Below, one piece after another: positions 29,302 to 41,184 of a stretch of DNA of 64,000 nucleotides (position 1 is the stretch's first letter; each line of letters starts with the position of its first letter). The stretch comes from Latrodectus hesperus (lineage: Eukaryota; Arthropoda; Arachnida; Araneae; Theridiidae). The notes under the pieces are model-generated. The model searched no databases and had not been told where the DNA came from. It saw nothing but the letters and a program-made list of their open reading frames with translations. The position numbers and the translations under genes were made by a program. The stretch covers positions 32,752,613 through 32,816,612 of the forward strand of contig CM075853.1 in NCBI GenBank assembly GCA_037975125.1. The letters are read 5' to 3'.

Positions 29302-29574
29302 TGAATTTACAATAAAATAAATAAGTAAAAGATATATATCAATAAATTATATATTTAATGATAATATAACGTAATATAGGAGGCTAGCTAAGTACTTAAG
29401 AAACTAAAAGGTCAACAGATTCAAGGTAGAAACAATTTTATTTTTAATCTACCCACACCACAGATTAGCATTAAAATATATTATAATTACAGTCTAAGAG
29501 GGTGGGACATTTACTGCTGAAGTTCAGAAAGTCTTGGCCCTCACTGAAAAGTTCCATTGCATAACAGTAGAGGG

Positions 29575-29965
29575 TGTGAAGAATGCTCTCTCCGATCTAT
29601 TTTACGCCAGTAGGTGGCGCGGTAAGTCAGTGTGAGAAGAACCACCGACTAGAAAGGTCTTGTTATGACCAGTCTGCTACAAAAATATTAAATTGCTACA
29701 AAATAATTAATGCTACGTATTGTATTGAAATTATGTCAAATATGAGAAAAGTATTGTGTTACGAATAATAATATTATGTTACATATGAGAAAAGTATTGT
29801 GTTATATAATTAATTATGCTACAAATTAAGTATATTGTGTTTTGGAAATGTGTATATAGTTGTAGATAAATTAAATGTTGTGATGCGTGAAATTTGCCTA
29901 CCTCTTGATTGATGAATCCGAGTCATTTTTTCTTGTGCTACACAATAATTGAATGATTTTATTTA
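29575..29965 (+). repeat. 5' LTR of the BEL/Pao element
   Basis: The 391-bp copy begins TGTGAAGAATGC and ends GATTTTATTTA, so it has TG...TA termini. It is identical to the 3' LTR except at 29703. Confidence 0.97.
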
Positions 29966-29982
29966 TGGTGCATTAGACCGGG
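29966..29982 (+). promoter_or_regulatory. Primer binding site, tRNA-Gly type
   Basis: TGGTGCATTAGACCGGG starts immediately after the LTR. Its complement, ending in TGCACCA, resembles the 3' end of eukaryotic tRNA-Gly (with mismatches at the A and extra base). This is the usual minus-strand priming position. Confidence 0.75.
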
Positions 29983-30083
29983 AAATGAGATACGTTTGGA
30001 ATAATAAAGAAGAAAATCACAGGTAGGCAAAAATTTAATTATATGAAATTTAAGTAAAAAGAAAATTTTGTTACGATTTAAAA

Positions 30084-31358
30084 ATGTCTACTAAAGACCT
30101 TGATAGATTAAAGCACAAACGTGCTATAGAAAGAACTATAACTACTAAACTTATATCCAAAATTGAAGTTTCTTTAGTTGATGAAGGAATTGATAAAAAT
30201 GAACTTGAAGAACATTTAGAGGTTCTTATAGAAAAGAAAAAAGGTCTTAAAACCTTAGACTCCGAAATAGAAAATCTTATAGAAATAGAATTATTAGAAC
30301 AGGAAATTAACGTAAGCGACGAATATCAGGAGAAGTGTATTAGAATTGCTAATAAAATTAGACGCTGTATTCAAAACAAAAACAAAACAGCTAGCGTCGA
30401 CAAAAATTCGGTTGAAAATTTTGTTCAAACAAAAAGTTCCGAGAATACTGCGAGCGAATGCACAAATGTTTCTAATGCAATAAAATTACCAAAATTAAAT
30501 ATTAAACAATTTTCTGGCGACCCTAAGTACTTTAATGAATTTTGGAATTGTTATGAAAATACAATTGAACAAAATTCTTCTCTTTCTAAAATTCAGAAAT
30601 TTGCGTATTTGAAAACCTTTCTTACCGGACAAGCATTAAATGTCGTTTCCGGTTTTGAATTAAGTAGTGAGAATTATGACAATTGTGTAACATTGTTGAA
30701 GGATCGGTTCGGACGCAAAGACGTCATTATTAATACCTTTATGAATAAATTACTGAATTTAGAAAAGGTAAAAAATGTATCGAATGTTAGAGAGTTACGA
30801 AAACTTTACGATGAGTTGGAAATTTGCATTAGAAATTTAGAGTCCTTACAGGTGGCTTCGGGATCCTATGGACACCTTTTAATTCCAATTTTAATGAAAT
30901 TATTACCCGAAGAGTTAGTAATTGAATTTAATCGGAATCGGAAATCTCATGAAAATACAGATGTATCTGAATTACTTTCGTTTTTGAAAAACGAAATTCA
31001 GTGTAGAGAAAACACTTCGCTAGTTTTAAGCGAAAAGAAATTTAGCTCCAATCAATTTAAAAATGTAAATAAAAGTCCTATGAGAAATTTGCCTTCAGCA
31101 ACTGCTTTTAATACTCAAGTGAAATCCTTTAATTGTATATTCTGTTTGGGTCCCCATGATACGTTTAAGTGTAAAATGCCTGTACAAAACAAAATAGAAA
31201 AATTACGAGCTGAAAAAAGATGTTTTGTTTGTTTTAAGAAATTTCATCAAAGTAAATACTGTTATTCTAACAAATATCCTTGTAATAAATGCAAAAACAA
31301 AAATCATCATACTTCCATTTGTTTAAATAAAATAAATCCGAATGTTAATCAGAGGTAA
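30084..31358 (+). CDS. gag: BEL/Pao Gag
   Basis: This 424-residue protein forms the retrotransposon particle and packages its RNA. Residues about 1-100 are charged and probably coiled-coil. Residues about 135-290 (KLNIKQFSGDPKYFNEFW and onward) match the DUF1759-type capsid region of BEL/Pao elements. The C-terminus carries three zinc knuckles: CX2CX3HX4C at 351-363, CX2CX4HX4C at 380-393 and CX2CX4HX4C at 400-413. ATG 30084 has an AAAA context and follows a 118-nt leader after the LTR. The TAA at 31356 lies 17 nt inside the start of the pol frame. The frame is undamaged. Confidence 0.95.
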   Translation: MSTKDLDRLKHKRAIERTITTKLISKIEVSLVDEGIDKNELEEHLEVLIEKKKGLKTLDSEIENLIEIELLEQEINVSDEYQEKCIRIANKIRRCIQNKNKTASVDKNSVENFVQTKSSENTASECTNVSNAIKLPKLNIKQFSGDPKYFNEFWNCYENTIEQNSSLSKIQKFAYLKTFLTGQALNVVSGFELSSENYDNCVTLLKDRFGRKDVIINTFMNKLLNLEKVKNVSNVRELRKLYDELEICIRNLESLQVASGSYGHLLIPILMKLLPEELVIEFNRNRKSHENTDVSELLSFLKNEIQCRENTSLVLSEKKFSSNQFKNVNKSPMRNLPSATAFNTQVKSFNCIFCLGPHDTFKCKMPVQNKIEKLRAEKRCFVCFKKFHQSKYCYSNKYPCNKCKNKNHHTSICLNKINPNVNQR

Positions 31359-34300
31359 CGAATTAATTTATGAAATTCCGAATCAAATCAATGAAATAAA
31401 TGAAGATCACGATCCAACGGTTCGCAATTCAGAAATAATAAGTTCTGTCTCCAGTTGTGAGGAAAATTCCGAGACTTCGAAATATGTATATTTGCAGACA
31501 TGTACAGTTAAAGTTTTTTCAAATACGAATTCTGCGTTCACGCGTATTTTTCTTGACAGTGCCAGTCAGAGGTCATTTATTACGCAATCACTGGTTAATA
31601 CGCTAAAGCTATATCCGAAGCGATGGGAGAATTTATCTATTTATTCTTTTGGCATGAAACAGACAAATGAAAAAGCGTATCCCGTGGTAGAAATAAAAAT
31701 AAAAAGAAAAAATGGAAGCACAGTGAAGATCGAGGCTGTAGCTGTGCCAGATATCACGGCAGCGAAACTCCAGATGCCTTCATTACAAGTTAGAAAATTA
31801 ATGAGAGCAAAACACTTGGAGTTAGCTGATTCATCATACGCAGGAAATGAATTGCTGGATGTGGGAATTTTAATCGGTGCGGATCTGTTTTGGGACTTCG
31901 TGTTAAATGAAAGGGTGAGAATAAATAAAACCCTAATTGCTATAAATACCATATTTGGATGGACGGTCGTGGGATCGGAATTTAAAGCAAATGTAAGTTG
32001 TTCTCAAAATTGCATCGCTGTTATGAAAAATATAGTTACAGATGATTTAAAAATATTTTGGGATTTAGAAAATTTGGGGATTTCGGATAAAAATGAGGAA
32101 TTGTCAATTAAGGATAAAGAAATAATTACGCAATTTGAAAACGGGTTATCATACAAAAATAAAAGATATGAAGTAAAATTAATTTGGAAACAACTTCCCG
32201 AAGAACTAAATGACAATTTCGAAGTTGCGCATAGGCGTTTCGAAAATTTAAAACTTAAATTAAGTGAGGACGAAAAAACACTTGCAGAATACAAAGGTAT
32301 AATTACGGAACAACTAGAAAATGGAATCGTTGAAGAATGTAACGATAAGATATTAAATTCGGGATATTTTATGCCTCACCGACCCGTAATAAGGCCTGAC
32401 AGCGAAACAACAAAAGTGCGTATTGTGTTCGACGCGTCATCAAAAATGGAAAATTCTAAATCACTTAATGATATGCTTTATCCGGGACCAAATCTAAACC
32501 CAAATATTTTAGATGTAATACTAAAATTTAGGAGAAACGAAATCGCATTTTCAGGAGACATCGAAAAGGCCTTTTTAAACATAAGTATTGCAGAAGAAGA
32601 TCGAAAATATTTGAAATTTCTGTGGTTTGCTGATTATGCAAATGAACCATTTAAAATTATGAATATGAAGCGTTTACCATTTGGGGTAAACTCATCTCCT
32701 TTCATATTAGCCATCACGATAAAGTATCATTTAAAAAAGTATATTGACACGAATCCAGATTGTTGCGAAATGTTAAATTCTGTAATGTATGTCGACGATG
32801 TTTTCCATGGCACGGAAAATATCGAGCAGGCATTCGAAATTTCTCGTGATGCGGTAAAAATATTGAATGACGCGAGCATGAAATTAAGGAAATTAACTTC
32901 GAATTCTAAACAATTGATAGAACTATGGATACAGGAAGGTCTTCTAAAACCGGGAGAGGACACTGCGTCACACTCCAAATTACTAGGGCTAATATGGGAT
33001 TCTGAAAATGACATTATAAAATTAGATGTTCATACTTTGAAGGCCTCAGCTTCAATTCAGGAATACTCCACAAAAAGAACAGTTTTGGGAACTGTTTCAA
33101 AATTATTTGACCCTGCAGGCTACGTTTCCCCCTATGTTGTTAGAATGAAAATTTTGCTACAAAAAATATGGGTTAGGGGGTTGGATTGGGATGAGCGACT
33201 ACCTGAAGATATTGAAGTTGAATTTAGAAATTGGCTAAAAGAAATAAGCTACCTAGAAAACTTGCAAATTCCCAGAAGGTACTTTGAATATGGGAACAAG
33301 AATATGGACATAAGTCTTCATGTATTTTGCGACGCGAGTATTAAAGCTTATGGAGCTGTTTCATATTTTAGATATCGCAACGCTACAGGAACTAATGAAT
33401 TTAAGACAACCCTTGTAATTTCAAAAAGTAAGGTGGCACCACTCAAAACCTTGACCTTGCCTCGTTTAGAATTAATGGGTGCAATTATAGCTGTGAGAAT
33501 TTGTAAATATTTAGGGAAATTATTTAAAGATCTAATTCAAGAAATATATTTTTGGACCGATTCTGAGATCGTGCTACATTGGATAAAAGGAACATCCAGG
33601 GAATGGAAACCCTTTGTTTGCAACAGAATTATAGAAATACAAGAAAAGTCTTGTCCGGCAGATTGGAGACATTGTAGTGGCAAAGAAAACCCAGCAGATT
33701 TATTGACCAAGGGGTTAAGTGTCGAAAACCTTAAAGAAAGTAATCTTTGGTGGAAGGGACCTCAGTGGCTTGAGGGTCCTTCTGAAAATTGGCCAGTCCA
33801 AAAAATATCAGAAAAATACGATGAACATCATGAGAGACGCAAAACGGTTTTAGTAAATCAATGTATTTTAAAATCCAGTGAAGCTATTATCGACATTAAA
33901 AAATTTAGTGATGTATCAAAATTTATAAGAATTCTTGCCTATGTTAAACGATTTGTAGCTAAAATTAGAAGATTACCGGCGGAAAATGGTCCACTTACCG
34001 CTACTGAATTACAGGAAACAGAAATCTTTTGGATAAAGAAGATTCAAAGAGAAAACTTTCCATCGGAAATTAAAAATCTAGAATGCGGAAAAGATGTATC
34101 AACGAGTTCTAATATTTTATGTTTAGCTCCGGTTTTAGATGAAAATGGCATTCTACGAATTAAGGGAAGGCTAAGCGAAGCCGATTTTATGATAGAAGAA
34201 AAACATCCGATATTACTTCCCAATAATTCCAGATTTACCGAATTACTTGTGCTACGTGAACATCGTAAAGCGTTACATGTAGGAGTTGCCGCAACGTTAA

Positions 34301-35370
34301 CAATTTTGCGACAAAAATTTTGGATTCCTAAGGGACGACAACTCGTGCGGAAAATAATTAATAGATGTTTGATTTGCAAGAAAAGTGTAGCTAAACCGGC
34401 GAAACAAATGACAGCACAGTTGCCGAAGGATCGTATAGCTGAAGCTCCTCCATTTAGCGTAACGGGTGTGGACTTCACAGGACCAGTGTATATAAAATGG
34501 GAGAAAGAAACTAAAAAATCGTATATTGCGCTTTTCACATGTGCAGTCACAAGGGCTGTGCACCTCGAATTAGTTTCTGATTTGTCGACAAACAAATTTA
34601 TGTTAGCAATACGAAGATTTTTCAGTAGGCGGGGAAACACACGCATATTTTATTCTGATAATGCTACTACTTTCAAACGTGCTAACAAGGACTTGCAATA
34701 TTTTTTCGATATAATTAAAGATACAGAATTCAAGAATTTCATAGCTTCTGAGGGAATAGAATGGAAATTCATAGTCGCACTTGCGCCATGGTGGGGAGGC
34801 TTCTATGAGCGTTTAATGAGAAGTATCAAGCAACCTTTGAGAAAGATTCTAGGCAGAGCTCAACTTGATTTTGAGGAGTTTATGACGGTCCTTGCAGAAG
34901 TGGAAAATGTGTTGAACCATCGTCCACTCACCTATGTGTATAATGATGTCCACGAACCTGAACCTTTAACGCCTGCTCATTTTCTGCTCTCTGGACAAAA
35001 ACTTCAATATCCGTGTAATTTTGCAGAACTTATGGGTGTTAATTCCACAAAACAATCCCTAGTTAAGCGCAAGCAATATCAAACGAGACTTATCAGCCAA
35101 ATTTGGATAAAATGGAAAAACCAATACCTCCTTGATTTGAGAAATTCTCATTATTTGGGAACACCTGTCAGCAATAAAAATTTACAAGTGAACGATATAG
35201 TGCTCTTAGAAGGAAAAACAAAGTCAAAGTTCTTATGGACTTTGGGTCGAATTACGGAAGTGATGAAGGGGCGTGATGGACTGGTGCGCTCGTGTGTGGT
35301 AAAGACTGAAAACGGAGAATTCCGTAGACCAGTCCAACTCTTGTATCCCCTCGAGTTTCCAGACTCATAA
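31342..35370 (+). CDS. pol: BEL/Pao Pol: protease, reverse transcriptase, RNase H, integrase
   Basis: The frame is 1342 residues. The aspartic protease (A17 type) has LDSAS at about 71-75, where DSGS or DTGS is more usual. The reverse transcriptase has YVDD at 483-486. RNase H has acidic residues D664, E710 and D740 and the late NPADLLT. The integrase has an H2C2 zinc region (H974, C1009, C1012) and the triad D1044, D1106, E1156, then a C-terminal DUF5641-like domain to the end. Together these copy the element RNA into DNA and insert it. The frame is +1 to gag. It is open only from 31336, so expression needs a +1 frameshift within 31336-31355 or re-initiation at ATG 31342. All catalytic residues listed are present. 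Confidence 0.95.
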   Translation: MLIRGNELIYEIPNQINEINEDHDPTVRNSEIISSVSSCEENSETSKYVYLQTCTVKVFSNTNSAFTRIFLDSASQRSFITQSLVNTLKLYPKRWENLSIYSFGMKQTNEKAYPVVEIKIKRKNGSTVKIEAVAVPDITAAKLQMPSLQVRKLMRAKHLELADSSYAGNELLDVGILIGADLFWDFVLNERVRINKTLIAINTIFGWTVVGSEFKANVSCSQNCIAVMKNIVTDDLKIFWDLENLGISDKNEELSIKDKEIITQFENGLSYKNKRYEVKLIWKQLPEELNDNFEVAHRRFENLKLKLSEDEKTLAEYKGIITEQLENGIVEECNDKILNSGYFMPHRPVIRPDSETTKVRIVFDASSKMENSKSLNDMLYPGPNLNPNILDVILKFRRNEIAFSGDIEKAFLNISIAEEDRKYLKFLWFADYANEPFKIMNMKRLPFGVNSSPFILAITIKYHLKKYIDTNPDCCEMLNSVMYVDDVFHGTENIEQAFEISRDAVKILNDASMKLRKLTSNSKQLIELWIQEGLLKPGEDTASHSKLLGLIWDSENDIIKLDVHTLKASASIQEYSTKRTVLGTVSKLFDPAGYVSPYVVRMKILLQKIWVRGLDWDERLPEDIEVEFRNWLKEISYLENLQIPRRYFEYGNKNMDISLHVFCDASIKAYGAVSYFRYRNATGTNEFKTTLVISKSKVAPLKTLTLPRLELMGAIIAVRICKYLGKLFKDLIQEIYFWTDSEIVLHWIKGTSREWKPFVCNRIIEIQEKSCPADWRHCSGKENPADLLTKGLSVENLKESNLWWKGPQWLEGPSENWPVQKISEKYDEHHERRKTVLVNQCILKSSEAIIDIKKFSDVSKFIRILAYVKRFVAKIRRLPAENGPLTATELQETEIFWIKKIQRENFPSEIKNLECGKDVSTSSNILCLAPVLDENGILRIKGRLSEADFMIEEKHPILLPNNSRFTELLVLREHRKALHVGVAATLTILRQKFWIPKGRQLVRKIINRCLICKKSVAKPAKQMTAQLPKDRIAEAPPFSVTGVDFTGPVYIKWEKETKKSYIALFTCAVTRAVHLELVSDLSTNKFMLAIRRFFSRRGNTRIFYSDNATTFKRANKDLQYFFDIIKDTEFKNFIASEGIEWKFIVALAPWWGGFYERLMRSIKQPLRKILGRAQLDFEEFMTVLAEVENVLNHRPLTYVYNDVHEPEPLTPAHFLLSGQKLQYPCNFAELMGVNSTKQSLVKRKQYQTRLISQIWIKWKNQYLLDLRNSHYLGTPVSNKNLQVNDIVLLEGKTKSKFLWTLGRITEVMKGRDGLVRSCVVKTENGEFRRPVQLLYPLEFPDS

Positions 35371-35540
35371 GACTCAAGAAAAAAACTGTGAACTTTATAT
35401 AACGTCTTTTTTTGTTTGTTTTCATTGTTTTGTGATTTTTGAATTATTGATTTTTCTATAATTGTTAATAATTGTAAATGTTATAATGTTGTTTTCTTAG
35501 TATCATTTCAGAAAGGTGTGATAATTTGTAAAATTATCAG

Positions 35541-35548
35541 GTGGGGAG
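35541..35548 (+). promoter_or_regulatory. Polypurine-rich plus-strand primer site
   Basis: GTGGGGAG lies directly before the 3' LTR, in the position where plus-strand synthesis is primed. It is short and contains one T. Confidence 0.6.
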
Positions 35549-35939
35549 TGTGAAGAATGCTCTCTCCGATCTATTTTACGCCAGTAGGTGGCGCGGTAAG
35601 TCAGTGTGAGAAGAACCACCGACTAGAAAGGTCTTGTTATGACCAGTCTGCTACAAAAATATTAAATTGCTACAAATTAATTAATGCTACGTATTGTATT
35701 GAAATTATGTCAAATATGAGAAAAGTATTGTGTTACGAATAATAATATTATGTTACATATGAGAAAAGTATTGTGTTATATAATTAATTATGCTACAAAT
35801 TAAGTATATTGTGTTTTGGAAATGTGTATATAGTTGTAGATAAATTAAATGTTGTGATGCGTGAAATTTGCCTACCTCTTGATTGATGAATCCGAGTCAT
35901 TTTTTCTTGTGCTACACAATAATTGAATGATTTTATTTA
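35549..35939 (+). repeat. 3' LTR of the BEL/Pao element
   Basis: This is a 391-bp direct copy of 29575-29965 with one substitution (35677 T). It is followed by the GAGGG target duplication. Confidence 0.97.
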
Positions 35940-35944
35940 GAGGG

Positions 35945-38149
<2,205 letters not shown>

Positions 38150-38325
38150 AGGATGGCCACCCTCGTACTCACTCAGATATCAATATTTTGAAGAAGAAAC
38201 TATTCTCCGAAGATCATGACCAATAAATTCCCTCAACTTCAATCCTATTGAGCTTGTGTAGGACATTCGCGAGAGAAATAGCATAAGCTTCAATCATCTA
38301 CCCAAATCCATTGCGAGATTGGTTT
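38150..38325 (+). pseudogene. Tc1/mariner-type transposase relic
   Basis: In frame from about 38228 the sequence reads LNFNPIELV, then a TAG where Trp is usual, then DIRERNSISFNHLPKSIARL. The NPIE(x)xW motif carries the last catalytic Glu of Tc1-like transposases. No TIRs were identified. Confidence 0.6.
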
Positions 38326-38374
38326 TGTTTCATTTTTTTTTTCATTAATCGGTTAATTTTTACTCATAAGGGAT

Positions 38375-38485
38375 CGAATCATAGGGTTTAAAGTAGATTT
38401 CAAACCATTACAAACATCCAATACCTTGCTGGGAATCAAACCCACGGACTATTGAACAGAATTCAAAAACGCTAAATATCAGATC
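38375..38485 (-). repeat. Decayed SINE (family A)
   Basis: The minus strand reads TTTAGCGTTTTTGAATTCTG, then GGGTTTGATTCCCAGC, then GGATGTTTGTAATGGTTTG, colinear with the 11325 SINE. It directly follows the Tc1 relic. Confidence 0.65.
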
Positions 38486-38662
38486 ATATATGAGAATTGC
38501 TTTGTATGCTCAATGGTTATTTCTTTAAATATCATTGAGGGACAACTTCACATAAGCCGTGAACCTTATATTATTGTTCGGGATAATCATATTTATTGTT
38601 GAAATATGCCTTTCAAATATTTTTGTAAGTTTGAAATTAAGATATTTTTGTTCCCGTTGATA

Positions 38663-38900
38663 ACCGACCAATCGCACAGTGGTTAGCGTCTTTTAATTCG
38701 AGTCAATAGGTCTCGGGTTTGAATCCTGGTTCGAACATTAATGTTCCGATCTCTGCGTGTTAGTGTGTTTCTTTATTCTTTCACGGCAAAGATGGCCCGC
38801 CCACTGGGTGCCCCACTGTGTAATATGCTATTACAATCGCTACTTGTAAAGCTGAATAGGATTAAGTTCTCAGGGCAGCCGGACATTATAAAAGCTCCTG
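38663..38900 (+). mobile_element. tRNA-derived SINE
   Basis: The A box is like CACAGTGGTTAGCG and the B box is GGGTTTGAATCCTGG. The body includes GATGGCCCGCCCACTGGGTG. The 3' end is unclear and no duplication was found. It is related to the SINE that follows at 38983. Confidence 0.65.
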
Positions 38901-38982
38901 TTGAAATCATAAAGTGAGAAAAACTCGTAATTTTTAAATTAAAAAAAAACGATGCAACAAATTTATCATTAAATTTTCACTT

Positions 38983-39283
38983 GCCGACCGATTGGCTGAG
39001 TGGTTAGCGTTCCTGACTCCTGAGCTGTTGGTCCCGGGTTCGAATCCCGGTTTGGGCGTGCATGTTTATTTCCTTCTATGTTCTCTCTGTCCTTTCTTCT
39101 GTGATGTATGAATGTGGCCCGCCCTATAAACGGGTTTGTGATGGTATGGCACGGGTAACGCTACTCGCCTCCGTGACTTGGTTCACAGGTGCTCGCTGGG
39201 TAACGAGAAATGAGTAGCAGTTTCTGGCCTTGTTGTGGCATAGGGTTCAGTCACCCTCATGTGTCCGCCATTGGATAAAAAAG
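38983..39283 (+). mobile_element. tRNA-derived SINE, well preserved (family C-related)
   Basis: The head is GGCTGAGTGGTTAGCG and GGGTTCGAATCCCGG. The body shares the CTCTCTGTCCTTTCTTCTGT and CCTATAAACGGGTT blocks with the 29016 SINE. An 8-bp duplication TTTCACTT lies at 38975-38982 and 39284-39291. The tRNA-like head does not fold as a complete tRNA, so it is not called a tRNA gene. Confidence 0.8.
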
Positions 39284-39291
39284 TTTCACTT

Positions 39292-40719
39292 CATTTACTT
39301 AAATCATATTTTTGAAATTTGCATGAATTTTCCTTTTCTAGTTTTATAAAAAAAATAATAAAAAACAGTTTATACGTATGTATTTTTTCGGGAAGATTTT
39401 TAATCCAGTGCTTTTTTTCTAAAGCAAGTATTTCAATTTGTACTGAAATACTGAAAGCCAAAAATACCCATAGATTAAGTGTATCGGTAAAAATAATTTC
39501 GTGTTTGATTTTTGAGCTAAAAAATGTGCTTTGATAAAATAATCGTTGCTCTTGCGTAAAAACATTTCTTAAATGCTATAAAATTTTATTCGAAACAAAA
39601 AGGGTTTTGCAATTCTAACAGAAAACAATGAAACAATGCATCATAATTTTGTTTTAAAAAAAAAAGAGAAATCCTAAAAATCTCATAATATTCCTTCATA
39701 TACATTAAAAAATAAACCTTATGTTAGAGAAGAGTCTAAAATATCAAAATGATAAAGCTAATTTAAAATGAAATGCTTGAGAAAATTCTTCCATTGAGTA
39801 TACAAAAACTGTTTACTTGCATTAAATCTATATAGTTTTCTTCGTACACAATTATTAAGAGGAAATACGTTGTAAAAAATAAGTAAACCAAGAGGGGCAT
39901 CGTAACACGCGTTTTCAATATATTGTAAAAACTATTTTAATTAGATATTAATTCGATAATAAATAACTTTATACATAATATGTTATTATACATTAATTAA
40001 ATTTGACAATTTGAATAATGAGCTCTTTGTTACATAATACAATAATTTTTTATTAGTGTTACACATTAGAATATACGATTTCCATTCAAAAAAAGAAAAT
40101 CAAATAAAATACTTAAAATTTGCTCTTCAACTATATTTCATTTTTAAGTTCTGTAAAGGCATTGTTTCTTTCAACAGACAATTTCGAATGAATCTGCTTT
40201 TGTTGTAAAGTTCTTTTCCATGCATTATTAATATGATATGTTTCAGACTATATCAGAAATCTTTTAAGACAGCCAAATTAACTTTAATTTTGAGCTATGA
40301 TAAAGTGGCAGACTGCCAAATGAAGAAGTTTCTTTCTCTAAATTTCGACACCACACCAGTGAAGAAATATAAGTTCCAAGTTTGCTTTTTGAATCTTAAT
40401 GGTCATTTTCTGGGCACAGATGCTATATAATATAGGACACCAAATTCTGAGTTTGGGGATTTTTTTGGAAGATTTTCTTATATATCTGACAACCTGGATT
40501 TTAAAAGGTCACAGACAAAGAGACGTATAAGAATTATGCAGAAAATTCTATTTTAGCAACCCTTGATTTTACATCATCGCACACTTCACAATACGTCATC
40601 TTGACAACAAAATTTCTATATCGCCAAAAAATTCAGAATTTGGCATCCTGCATTATACATCCTCTGTGTCATTTTCTGCACATGACGACTTATAAGAACA
40701 AGATTACAATTTATAGTAG
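39292..40719. other. Unannotated AT-rich stretch
   Basis: It contains a 65-codon frame at 40233-40430 of fairly mixed composition (AKLTLILSYDKVADCQMKKF). I cannot assign it and do not call it a gene. Nothing else is recognised. Confidence 0.4.
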
Positions 40720-40821
40720 ATTCCGAACCACTAGAAACATCAATTCCCAAGGTGGGGTTCGAATCCATGAATTATTGAACCGAATGCAAGATCGCTAACC
40801 ATTCGACTGCCAGTGCGGCGA
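40720..40821 (-). repeat. SINE (family A), head and part of body
   Basis: The minus strand reads CAGTCGAATGGTTAGCGATC, then GGATTCGAACCCCACCTTGG, then TGATGTTTCTAGTGGTTCGG, closely matching the 11325 SINE. Confidence 0.75.
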
Positions 40822-41184
40822 CATAAGATCCAAAGAATGATTAACGAGTATTTATTTTCTCAATACAACGATTTTCAGCAATGTAAGACCTCAAGCTCCC
40901 AAACTTCGGGATATGAAATATGATCTGTTTAACTCCTTAGACTCCTCTTACTTTACAATGATTTTATTTCGAGATATTGTCACATCATAATTCATCATTC
41001 ACACTATTTTTGCCATAAAATGTTATTAAAGTGGTTAGAACATTGCGTAAGAATTGCAAAACGATGTACATTAGCTATGATCACGAATAATTTTTTTAAT
41101 TCATATCGTAAATGCAGTAGGAAAGGGTTCGAGGGTAATGGATATCCAGAGTTTCATATTTTATAAGAGGAAATTAGATATTAA

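Larger units (their letters stand above)
29575..35939 (+). mobile_element. BEL/Pao LTR retrotransposon, nearly intact
   Basis: The element is 6365 bp with two 391-bp direct LTRs, a primer binding site, gag, a pol with protease, reverse transcriptase, RNase H and integrase in BEL/Pao order, and a polypurine stretch before the 3' LTR. The 5-bp target duplication GAGGG is at 29570-29574 and 35940-35944. The LTRs differ at a single base (A at 29703, T at 35677), so the insertion is recent. The YVDD polymerase motif, the A17-type protease region and the integrase with a long D-E spacing separate it from Ty1/copia and Ty3 elements. There is no envelope frame between pol and the 3' LTR. The only irregularity is that pol lies in the +1 frame relative to gag. 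Confidence 0.97.

Noticed and set aside
29583..29768. 61-codon frame repeated at 35557-35742
   Set aside because: It lies inside the LTRs; the duplication simply reflects the two LTR copies.
34044..34646. 200-codon minus-strand open frame
   Set aside because: It is the antisense shadow of the integrase region of pol.
35371..35548. Possible envelope gene in the BEL/Pao element
   Set aside because: Only about 180 bp separate pol from the 3' LTR and no frame is present.
38983..39058. Possible tRNA gene
   Set aside because: A and B boxes are present, but the ends do not pair into an acceptor stem, and the segment continues into a SINE body with a target duplication.
40233..40430. 65-codon frame with mixed composition
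   Set aside because: No motif, splice partners or repeat relatives could be recognised; left as unannotated.
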